NCBI GenBank assembly: GCA_020630195.1
Contig: JAHDBV010000003.1
Coordinates: 1 to 64,000, forward strand
Length of the DNA stretch: 64,000 nt
Direction: 5' to 3'
DNA from: Acidimicrobiales bacterium
GTDB taxonomy: Bacteria; Actinomycetota; Acidimicrobiia; Acidimicrobiales; SZUA-35
The notes under the pieces were generated by a model. That model was not told the origin of the DNA. It worked only from the letters and a program-made list of their open reading frames with translations, and made no database searches. This document shows, one piece after another, positions 1 to 7,416 of the stretch; the first letter of the stretch is position 1, and every line of letters starts with the position of its first letter. Both the position numbers and the translations under genes were made by a program.

Positions 1-1873
1 CCTGGTCGACCCAGCGCACCACGTAACCGAGGATGCCCTGCGCGTTGTTGTCGAGTTCGGCCTGGATCTCGTCGTCGCTCCAGTCGGCGGACGCCGAGAC
101 CGGGATGCGCAGCAGGTCGTCGAGGGTGGCTCGGGGCCCGTCGGCCGCCGCGGCGGCGAGCAGCTTGCCCTGCTCGTTCACCACGTCGACCTGGTGGTAG
201 TGCGTGGCGTGCAGCGTGGCGGCGGTGGGGGAGGGGACCCACGCACAATTCGCACCGGACCGAGGGTGGCCGATCTTCTGATCGAGCATGTCGGCCATGC
301 GGTCGGGGGCGGCCCACATGCCCTTCCCGATCTGGGCCTTGCCCCGGAAGCCGCAGGCGAGGCCGACGTCGACGTTCCAGTCCTCGTAGGCGCCGATCCA
401 GGTCTCGGCCTTCATGTCGGCCTTGCGGACCATCGGACCGGCCTGCATCGAGGTGTGGATCTCGTCGCCGGTGCGGTCGAGGAAGCCGGTGTTGATGAAA
501 CAGACCCGGTGGCGGGCCTTGCGGATGCACTCGGCGAGATTGACCGTGGTGCGGCGCTCTTCGTCCATGATCCCGATCTTCACGGTGTGGCGGGGCAGGC
601 CGAGCAGGTCTTCCACCCGGTCGAACAGGTCGTTGGCGAAGGCGACCTCGTCGGGGCCGTGCATCTTCGGCTTCACGACGTAGACGGCGTTGGTGCGGCT
701 GTTGCGCCGCACGCCCTCGGGCTTGGCGAGGTCGTGCAACGCACAGGCCACGGTCATGAGCGCATCGAGGATGCCCTCGGGGATCTCGTTGCCGTCGGCG
801 TCGAGCACGGCCGGCGTGGTCATGAGGTGGCCGACGTTGCGGGTGAGCAGCACCGCCCGGCCGGCCATCGTGAGCTCGTTGCCGTTGGTGCCGGTGTAGG
901 TGCGGTCGTCGTGGAGGCTGCGGGTGAAGGTGGTGTCGCCCTTCGTGACCTCTTCCGCGAGGTCGCCCTTCATCAGGCCGAGCCAGTTGCGGTAGGCGAG
1001 GGCCTTGTCCTCGCCGTCGACGGCGGCGACGGAGTCTTCGCAGTCGACGATGGCGGTGAGGGCCGACTCGAGATGGATGTCGGCGACCCCGGCGGCGTCG
1101 GCCGCACCGATCGAGTCGGTCGGATCGATCTGGATGGCGATGCCGAGGCCGTGGTTGCGGAGCAGGATCTCGGTGGGGGCGGCGGCGTCGCCCGCGTGGC
1201 CGGCGAAGGCGCCGGTGTCGGCGAGGCCGTTGGTCGAGCCGTCCTGCATGGCCACGACGAGCGCACCGTCGGCGACCGTGTAGCCGGTGGCCTCCGTGTG
1301 TGAGCCGGTGGCGAGCGGCGCGACCTCGTCGAGGAAGTTGCGCCCCCAGGCGATCACCCGGGCGCCGCGGGCCGGGTCGTAGGGGCCGGGAGGTGCGGTG
1401 TCGCCGAGGGCGTCGGTGCCGTAGAGGGCGTCGTAGAGCGACCCCCAGCGGGCGTTGGCGGCGTTGAGGGCGTAGCGGGCGTTGGTGACCGGCACCACGA
1501 GCTGGGGCCCGGGCACGCTGGCGATCTCGGGGTCGACGGCCTTCGTGGTGATGATGAAGTCGCCGGCCGGCGGCACGAGGTAGCCGAGCTCCTCGAGGAA
1601 GGTGCGGTAGGCCTCGGCGTCGTGGGGCTCACCGGCCCGCTCCCGGTGCCAGCCGTCGATGGCGGCCTGCATCTCGGCTCGCACCTCGAGCAGCTCGGCG
1701 TTGCGGGGGCCGAACTCGGCCACGAGGGTGGCGAGGGCCACCACCACGGTCTCGGCGTTGAGTTCGATGCCGTCCACGAGCTCCTCGGTGATGAAGCGGT
1801 GGAGGGGCGCCGAGATCCGCAGATGGCTGGGCGTCTCGGCGGGGGTGGGCGACGAAGGGGGGTGTTCGCTCAT
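1..1873 (-). CDS. glcB: Malate synthase G (3' end lies beyond the left window edge)
   Basis: Minus-strand frame open from ATG at 1873 to the window edge; translation contains [51 protein letters not shown], typical of malate synthase G. Confidence 0.95.
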   Translation of the reverse strand, partial: MSEHPPSSPTPAETPSHLRISAPLHRFITEELVDGIELNAETVVVALATLVAEFGPRNAELLEVRAEMQAAIDGWHRERAGEPHDAEAYRTFLEELGYLVPPAGDFIITTKAVDPEIASVPGPQLVVPVTNARYALNAANARWGSLYDALYGTDALGDTAPPGPYDPARGARVIAWGRNFLDEVAPLATGSHTEATGYTVADGALVVAMQDGSTNGLADTGAFAGHAGDAAAPTEILLRNHGLGIAIQIDPTDSIGAADAAGVADIHLESALTAIVDCEDSVAAVDGEDKALAYRNWLGLMKGDLAEEVTKGDTTFTRSLHDDRTYTGTNGNELTMAGRAVLLTRNVGHLMTTPAVLDADGNEIPEGILDALMTVACALHDLAKPEGVRRNSRTNAVYVVKPKMHGPDEVAFANDLFDRVEDLLGLPRHTVKIGIMDEERRTTVNLAECIRKARHRVCFINTGFLDRTGDEIHTSMQAGPMVRKADMKAETWIGAYEDWNVDVGLACGFRGKAQIGKGMWAAPDRMADMLDQKIGHPRSGANCAWVPSPTAATLHATHYHQVDVVNEQGKLLAAAAADGPRATLDDLLRIPVSASADWSDDEIQAELDNNAQGILGYVVRWVDQ

Positions 1874-1890
1874 ACCCCGGACCCTATGGG

Positions 1891-1910
1891 GTCAACTGTT
1901 AACAGTCAAC
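1891..1910. promoter_or_regulatory. Putative operator in the glcB/GntR divergent intergenic region
   Basis: GTCAACTGTTAACAGTCAAC: perfect 10-bp palindrome CTGTTAACAG (1896-1905) flanked by direct GTCAAC repeats, between divergent genes 1873 and 1933. Confidence 0.6.
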
Positions 1911-1932
1911 ATCACGTGCTATCGTTGCCCTC

Positions 1933-2586
1933 GTGAACCTCTCCCTGGCGCACACCGACCTCGGCTCGGCCGTGACGACGGCCCTTCGCGACGCCATCGT
2001 CTCGGGGCGGTTCGAGGCGGGGGAGCGGCTGGTGGAGACCGAGCTCGCCGAGCAGTTCGGCACGAGCCGCGGGCCGATCCGCGACGCCCTGGCCGAGCTG
2101 GAACGCACCGGCCTCGTCGAGTTGCGGCCCCGGAAGGGGTCGTTCGTCCGCACGCTCACGGCCACCGACGTCGCCGAGGTCTACAGCCTGCGGATCACGC
2201 TCGAGTCGATGGCGATCCGCACCGCGATCGAGGCCGGGCGGGGTGACACGATCGGGCCGGAGCTGTTGGACGCGTTGGCCGTCGCTCACGCCGAGTCCAC
2301 GAACGGCGACGGTTCCGCGATCGGCATGGCCGACATCGCCCTCCACCGGGCGGTCGTGGCCGCCGCCGGGCACCAACGGCTGCTCGACGCCTGGGAGGCG
2401 CTGGCCGATCAGACGTTGCTGATGATGGCGACCCTGCCGTCGGTGGCGCCCGACATCCAGGGCCCGATGGGTGCCCACCGGGCGATCGTCGATGCGCTGT
2501 CGTCAGGTGATGCCGACGTCGCCGTGGCGGCGCTCGTCGACCACCTGACCGAGGCCAGCGAAGCGATGTCGGCCCGCTTCACCTGA
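1933..2586 (+). CDS. GntR/FadR-family (FCD domain) transcriptional regulator
   Basis: N-terminal wHTH (TTALRDAIVSGRFEAGERLVETELAEQFGTSRGPIRDALAELERTGLVELRPRKGSFV) plus helical FCD-like domain; divergent from glcB. Confidence 0.92.
   Translation: MNLSLAHTDLGSAVTTALRDAIVSGRFEAGERLVETELAEQFGTSRGPIRDALAELERTGLVELRPRKGSFVRTLTATDVAEVYSLRITLESMAIRTAIEAGRGDTIGPELLDALAVAHAESTNGDGSAIGMADIALHRAVVAAAGHQRLLDAWEALADQTLLMMATLPSVAPDIQGPMGAHRAIVDALSSGDADVAVAALVDHLTEASEAMSARFT
2565..2586 (+). repeat. 22-bp direct repeat, left copy (3' end of the GntR CDS incl. stop)
   Basis: GATGTCGGCCCGCTTCACCTGA, identical to 3472-3493. Confidence 0.97.
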
Positions 2587-2598
2587 GTCCCAAATCCC

Positions 2599-2650
2599 CG
2601 CGCTCGGTGATGCCGGGCATCACGCAGTGGTGGGAACTCCGGCGAGCGCG
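2599..2650. other. Structured inverted repeat just inside the left repeat
   Basis: Outer arms CGCGCTCG (2599-2606)/CGAGCGCG (2643-2650); inner hairpin GTGATGCC-G-GGCATCAC (2607-2623); all perfect. Confidence 0.65.
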
Positions 2651-2673
2651 CCACGTCGGTCTCGGCCGATTCG

Positions 2674-2856
2674 TCAGATCTCCCCGAGCTCGATCGGTCG
2701 GTACCCGAGTGCCGTGTCAACGATCTCTTCGACGCTCGGCAGTCGATCGATGGTCGTCGACCAGGCGAAGGTTGTCTCTCGAGGAAGTGGGCCCTTCCAC
2801 TGCAGACCTGATCGGAGCGGACCTCCGGCTTCCGGCCGTACATCCCAAACCTTCAA
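2674..2856 (-). CDS. Small ORF (60 aa), coupled to the upstream immunity-like gene
   Basis: TTG start overlaps the preceding stop (TTGA); translation LKVWDVRPEAGGPLRSGLQWKGPLPRETTFAWSTTIDRLPSVEEIVDTALGYRPIELGEI looks protein-like and is not an obvious GC-frame artefact. Confidence 0.4.
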   Translation of the reverse strand: MKVWDVRPEAGGPLRSGLQWKGPLPRETTFAWSTTIDRLPSVEEIVDTALGYRPIELGEI

Positions 2857-3227
2857 GTGGGTCGTCCGCCGGAGCTGGGGAGGCTTTCCTCGATGTGCTG
2901 GTTCGGTGAGAGCGTGATCGCCTCCAATGCTGGGTAGTAGCGAAAGACAACATCTCGCTGGATGTTGTTCGCCATTTCCTGCGCAAGGCGTCGGCCGAGC
3001 ATGTTGTGGAGTTCGATGCATGAACTGCACTTGAAACCGCCGCCTGGGGGAGGGTCGTTCGTGTAAGTATCTCGGTAGAGGGAGTTCCACCTGAGAATGT
3101 CGCTGGCCAGCTCCGACGGTAGTCCGAAGGCATGGAAGCGATCCGGCGGAAGCGTCTCCACGTCCCCGTTGGCGGATGCAATTTCTATCGGACTTTCAAG
3201 ATAATTGTACGCAAGTCTGGTTTGCAC
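2853..3227 (-). CDS. Putative polymorphic-toxin immunity-like protein
   Basis: GTG start at 3227 (longer ORF to 3320); contains LPSELASDILRWNSLYRDTYTNDPPPGGGF...LGRRLAQEM, resembling the 'LP.EL..DL..W...Y......DP...G.' pattern seen in many immunity-type proteins; lower GC than neighbours. Confidence 0.5.
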   Translation of the reverse strand: MQTRLAYNYLESPIEIASANGDVETLPPDRFHAFGLPSELASDILRWNSLYRDTYTNDPPPGGGFKCSSCIELHNMLGRRLAQEMANNIQRDVVFRYYPALEAITLSPNQHIEESLPSSGGRPT

Positions 3228-3576
3228 CTGATCGCTCCGCCTCGCGGGACCTTGGGTTCGCCTGCACGACGAATCCGTTTTCGCTGATTGTGATCTGGAC
3301 CTGTCGTACTCGCCCGTCAAAGAACACTCGGTATGCGCTGGTGTCAGTGTCTAACACATCAACAGCTCGACCCCCCGAGGCGGCGGTGTGGAGGAGTGGG
3401 AGGATCTGGTCCTCGCTGGTGCCTTTGTTGGCGAAGCCTTGTCCATGACGCAATGTGACGTTTCGGCTGTTGATGTCGGCCCGCTTCACCTGACCGCCGT
3501 GCGTTGGAAGTCCAGCGCGCTCGGCTGACCCACCTGTCACGATCGTCGGATGTTGACCCGACTCGAACTTCGTCAT
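3196..3576 (-). CDS. Putative N-terminally truncated toxin C-terminal domain (EndoU/BECR-like by motif resemblance)
   Basis: NVTLRHGQGFANKGTSEDQILPLLHTA...SAYRVFFDGRVRQVQITISENGFVVQANPRS; the protein-like part begins just inside the right 22-bp repeat, with no convincing start codon inside the islet. Confidence 0.4.
   Translation of the reverse strand: MTKFESGQHPTIVTGGSAERAGLPTHGGQVKRADINSRNVTLRHGQGFANKGTSEDQILPLLHTAASGGRAVDVLDTDTSAYRVFFDGRVRQVQITISENGFVVQANPRSREAERSGANQTCVQLS
3472..3493 (+). repeat. 22-bp direct repeat, right copy
   Basis: GATGTCGGCCCGCTTCACCTGA, identical to 2565-2586; both copies are followed 12-22 nt later by CGCGCTCGG. Confidence 0.97.
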
Positions 3577-4059
3577 GCCGATGCCCTGGAGACGTTCCTC
3601 GCCGGCTTCGACGGTCGGGAGGACGAGCTACACGGCTACTTCTGCGACCGCGACGCCACGATCGAACGAGCCGTCGCCGAGTTGGCCGCCTGGGAGGCCG
3701 GTGACGGCCTGCCCGACGGTTGGGTGCCGTGCACGACGTTGTTCTGGGAGGACGATGGCGCGCTCGCCGGGGTCATCAACATCCGCCACGACCTCAGCCC
3801 GCAACTCGAACAGGTCGGTGGCCACATCGGCTACTCGGTGGCACCGTCGCATCGAGGACACGGCGTCGCGACCGCCATGCTCGGTGGTGCACTCGACGAG
3901 TGCCGGCGCCTCGGCATCGAGCGGGCCCTCCTCACCGCCGACTCCAGCAACGTCGCCTCGTGGCGGACGATCGAACACCACGGCGGTGTCCTCCAGAAGG
4001 AGGAACCCCACGAGGGTGTGCCGCAGCGTTGGTACTGGATCGACGCGACCGCCGACTGA
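3550..4059 (+). CDS. GNAT-family N-acetyltransferase
   Basis: HIGYSVAPSHRGHGVATAMLGGALDECRRLGIERALLTADSSNVASWRTIEHHGG. Confidence 0.9.
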   Translation: MLTRLELRHADALETFLAGFDGREDELHGYFCDRDATIERAVAELAAWEAGDGLPDGWVPCTTLFWEDDGALAGVINIRHDLSPQLEQVGGHIGYSVAPSHRGHGVATAMLGGALDECRRLGIERALLTADSSNVASWRTIEHHGGVLQKEEPHEGVPQRWYWIDATAD

Positions 4060-4137
4060 TCCGGCGCTGCGTCGACCCGGCGACCTTGGTCGGGGCCTCG
4101 ACTAGGTTCCGCGGGACCACGTCCCCAGGAGGCCGCC

Positions 4138-5289
4138 GTGTCGGAACCGATCACCCTCGCCGCACTCGAGACCGACCCCGATCCGATCCTCGCCGCCCTC
4201 CGACGGGACCAGCCCGTGGCCTTCGTCGACGCGCTCGACATGTGGCTCGTCACCCGATGGGACGACGTCGAGACGATGGAGAACGATCCCTCGACCTACT
4301 CCGCCGCGACGGAGCCGTCGTTCCTCGCCCGGGCACTCGGCGACAACATGCTGACGACCGATCCGCCCGACCTCGAACGGATCCAGGGCCTCTTCCGCCC
4401 CACGTTCCGACCGAGCGGCCGAAGCGGCGGCTTCGTGTCCGACGAGCTCGTCGCGCTGGCCGACTCGTTGATCGACGAGGTCGACCCGGCCGGCTTCGAT
4501 GTCATGACCGAGCTGGCCCAGCCGCTCGCCGCCGCCAGTCTCGCCACCGTGCTCGGCCTCGACCATCACGGCTTCGACCGCATGTGGGCCTGGTGCGAAG
4601 GGCTCTGTGCCGACATCGCCAACTTCGAGAACGACCCGGCACTCACCGAGATGGGGCGGGTCGCTCGCGAGGAGCTGGGTGAGGCCATCGCCACCCGGAT
4701 CGACACGGCCCGTGACGCCGACGACGGGAGCGGAATCGGCGCCTTCGTCCGGGCCGGGGCGAGCCCGACCGAGATCGTCAACAACGTCCGACTGATGATC
4801 TCGGGCGGGATCAACGAGCCCCGCGACGGCATCGGTCTCGTGGTCTGGACCCTGCTCGAGCGACCCGACCTCCGATCGATCGTTCGTGACGAGCCGGCCA
4901 AGATGCAACGCCTCATCGAGGAGGTGTTCCGCGTGTTCAGCCCGGTCGGCACCGTCACCCGTCAGACCACCTCCGACGTCGAGCTCGGCGGTGTCGCGAT
5001 CCCGGCCGGCGCCCTCGTCGCCGGTGTGCTCCGCTCGGCGAATCTCGACGAGACGCGCTGGACGGACCCCCTCGAGATCGACCTCGAACGACGCGAGGGC
5101 CCCCACGCCGCCTTCGCCCTCGGCGCCCACCGATGCCTCGGCGAGTGGCTCGGTCGCCAGGTCGTCCGAGTCGGCGTCGAGCGCCTCCTCGCCCGGTTCC
5201 CCGACCTCCGCCTCGACCCCGGCGCCGACGTGACGCTCCACGGATTCGAGTTCCGCGGCCCGACGTCGGTCCGGGTGATCGCGGCCTGA
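4138..5289 (+). CDS. Cytochrome P450
   Basis: Heme-thiolate motif FALGAHRCLGEWLGRQ; GTG start; I-helix reads SGGINEPRDGIG. Confidence 0.93.
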   Translation: MSEPITLAALETDPDPILAALRRDQPVAFVDALDMWLVTRWDDVETMENDPSTYSAATEPSFLARALGDNMLTTDPPDLERIQGLFRPTFRPSGRSGGFVSDELVALADSLIDEVDPAGFDVMTELAQPLAAASLATVLGLDHHGFDRMWAWCEGLCADIANFENDPALTEMGRVAREELGEAIATRIDTARDADDGSGIGAFVRAGASPTEIVNNVRLMISGGINEPRDGIGLVVWTLLERPDLRSIVRDEPAKMQRLIEEVFRVFSPVGTVTRQTTSDVELGGVAIPAGALVAGVLRSANLDETRWTDPLEIDLERREGPHAAFALGAHRCLGEWLGRQVVRVGVERLLARFPDLRLDPGADVTLHGFEFRGPTSVRVIAA

Positions 5290-5338
5290 CGCCGGAGGCC
5301 TCGACGGTTCGCGCCGTCGATGACGCGACACTGACCCG

Positions 5339-6088
5339 ATGACCGAGCGCACATCACACGTCGCCCTCGTGACCGGCGCGTCCCGGGGGCTCGGAGCCGC
5401 CATCGCCCGACGCCTCGCCGCCGACGGCTGGTCGGTCGCCGTCAACGGGATCGACGCCGAGGAGACCGAGGCCGTCGCGGCCGCCATCGTCGCCGACGGG
5501 GGCACGGCCGCCCCGTTCGTCGCCGACGTGCTCGACGAGGCGACCATCGTCGCGATGGTCGGCGACATCGCCACCGTGCTCGGACCGGTCACCTGCCTGG
5601 TGCTCAACGCCACCGGCCCACAGCCCGACGGCGACGTCGACGGCACCGGGTGGCCCGAGGTCGAGGCCGAACTCGACTTCTTCGCCCGATCACCGCTGAT
5701 CGTCGGGCAGGCCGTGCTCCCGGGTATGCGGGCCGCCGGAACCGGGCGCATCGTGCACATCGACTCCGAGGTCGTCTCGAAGACCCCCGCCAACCGGGTC
5801 GCCTACACCACGGCCAAGGCCGCCCAGGTCGGCCTCGCCCGGAGCTGGGCCGTCGAGCTCGCGGCCGAGGGCATCACGGTCAACACCGTCGCCCCCGGGT
5901 TCGTGCCGGTGGAACGCCACGACGTCGTCGCCGAGGTGCACCGCGAGGCCTACCGGGCCACGGTGCCGATGGGCACGATGGGCAGCCCCGACGACGTCGC
6001 CGCCGCGGTGGCCTTCTTCGCCTCCGACGACGCCCGCTTCATCACCGGCCAGCGACTCCTCGTCGACGGCGGCCGCTCACTCGGCTGA
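5339..6088 (+). CDS. SDR family oxidoreductase (3-oxoacyl-ACP reductase-like)
   Basis: TGASRGLGAAIA nucleotide-binding motif; YTTAK catalytic motif. Confidence 0.93.
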   Translation: MTERTSHVALVTGASRGLGAAIARRLAADGWSVAVNGIDAEETEAVAAAIVADGGTAAPFVADVLDEATIVAMVGDIATVLGPVTCLVLNATGPQPDGDVDGTGWPEVEAELDFFARSPLIVGQAVLPGMRAAGTGRIVHIDSEVVSKTPANRVAYTTAKAAQVGLARSWAVELAAEGITVNTVAPGFVPVERHDVVAEVHREAYRATVPMGTMGSPDDVAAAVAFFASDDARFITGQRLLVDGGRSLG

Positions 6089-6116
6089 CCGGCCCGCCCC
6101 GCGGGTGGGCGACCGC

Positions 6117-6668
6117 TCAGACGGTGAGCAGGCGGAGCAGGCCCAACACGAGCGACCCGATCGACACCACCGTGAAGATCGCCCGAGCACGCTGCCCGGT
6201 GTCGGACAACGACGCCCACGCCGACAACGCGAGCCCCGTGGCGAACATCACCAGTGCGGCCTGGAAGTTGACGCTCCGGGAGCTCTGCTCGAGGCCACGC
6301 TGGTAGGCGGCGTCGGCGAGATCCTGCGCCTCGAACCCACCCGACCAGATCGGGTCGTCGGCGAACCGGGCCCGGAGATCGTCCTCACCGTCGCACGTCG
6401 TCTCGGCATCGGCGTCGATCAGCGCGAGCACGCAGACCCGGTCGAACTCGTCGTCCGACTCCTCGAGCAACGACTCGACGGCCACCCCGAGCAGGAAGTT
6501 CGCATCGGTGAGGTCGAGATTGGATGCGGCGTACTGGTCGTCGGCGTCGGACGCCGCCCCGGCCGCCAGGAACGCCGAGACGGCCACGAGGACCGAACAC
6601 ACCGCCGTGAGACCGGCGGCCGTGGTGGTCGACGCCCACCACGCCCGCTCGAGATCGGGGGTCTTCAT
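6117..6668 (-). CDS. Hypothetical membrane protein
   Basis: One N-terminal and two C-terminal hydrophobic segments; start MKTPDLERAWW. Confidence 0.65.
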   Translation of the reverse strand: MKTPDLERAWWASTTTAAGLTAVCSVLVAVSAFLAAGAASDADDQYAASNLDLTDANFLLGVAVESLLEESDDEFDRVCVLALIDADAETTCDGEDDLRARFADDPIWSGGFEAQDLADAAYQRGLEQSSRSVNFQAALVMFATGLALSAWASLSDTGQRARAIFTVVSIGSLVLGLLRLLTV

Positions 6669-6672
6669 CGGT

Positions 6673-7416
6673 TCAGAGCGCGTCCCAGCCGCCGGCGTAC
6701 CCGACGTTCTGGCCCGTGGTGAATCCACTCGACCCGTCGCAGAACACGGCGCAGAAGGCCGCGAACTCCTCCATCGAACCGAGACGACGCATCGGGACCT
6801 GCGACTCGATCCGAGCCCGGATCTCCGGATCGTCGGCGCCCGAGGCGGCCCGGAAGGCCGGGAAATCCATGAAGTTCGTGCCGACCGAGTTCACCTGCAC
6901 CCCCGAGCGGCTGACCTCCATCGCGGCGTTCTGCACGAGCATGTTCGCCGCGGCCCGGGTCGACGAGTACAGCGGCGCACCCCACGTGGGACGCAGGCCC
7001 GAGGCCGACGTGATCACGAGGGCCTGCCCGCCGCCGGCGGCCACCATCGGCGGCAGCACGGCCTGGAGGAAGTGGAACGGCGCCTCGACGTTGCCCCGGG
7101 TCACCGCACGCAGGTCGTCGAGAGACGCGTCGAGCATCCGGCCCTGGATGATCTGGCCCGAGAACATGACGGCCGAGTCGAGCCGACCGAAGCGCTCCTG
7201 TGCCGCCGCGACGAGACGGGCCGGAGCATCGGCGTCGCCCAGATCGGCGACGCCCTCCACGACCTCGACCGCGGCGCCGGCTCCGGTCAGTTCCTCGACC
7301 AGGCCGGCGGCGGGGTCGCCGAGCACCAGGTCGTGCTCCCGGGCGGCCAACAGCCGGGCCAGATCCGGACCGACGTAGAAGCCGGCGTTCGCGACGACCG
7401 CGACCCGGCGGCTCAC
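6673..7416 (-). CDS. SDR family oxidoreductase with atypical active site
   Basis: SDR-like fold sequence; YSSTR where YxxxK is expected; GTG start overlaps upstream stop (GTGA). Confidence 0.8.
   Translation of the reverse strand: MSRRVAVVANAGFYVGPDLARLLAAREHDLVLGDPAAGLVEELTGAGAAVEVVEGVADLGDADAPARLVAAAQERFGRLDSAVMFSGQIIQGRMLDASLDDLRAVTRGNVEAPFHFLQAVLPPMVAAGGGQALVITSASGLRPTWGAPLYSSTRAAANMLVQNAAMEVSRSGVQVNSVGTNFMDFPAFRAASGADDPEIRARIESQVPMRRLGSMEEFAAFCAVFCDGSSGFTTGQNVGYAGGWDAL

Noticed and set aside
2599-2650. Integron attC site
   Set aside because: Folded structure is attC-like in shape only; the RYYYAAC/GTTRRRY core sites are not present and no integron integrase is visible
4102-5793. 563-aa minus-strand ORF antisense to the P450 and SDR genes
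   Set aside because: High-GC third-position artefact; translation is Asp/Glu/Gly/Val-rich without domain motifs, while the plus strand has clear P450/SDR motifs
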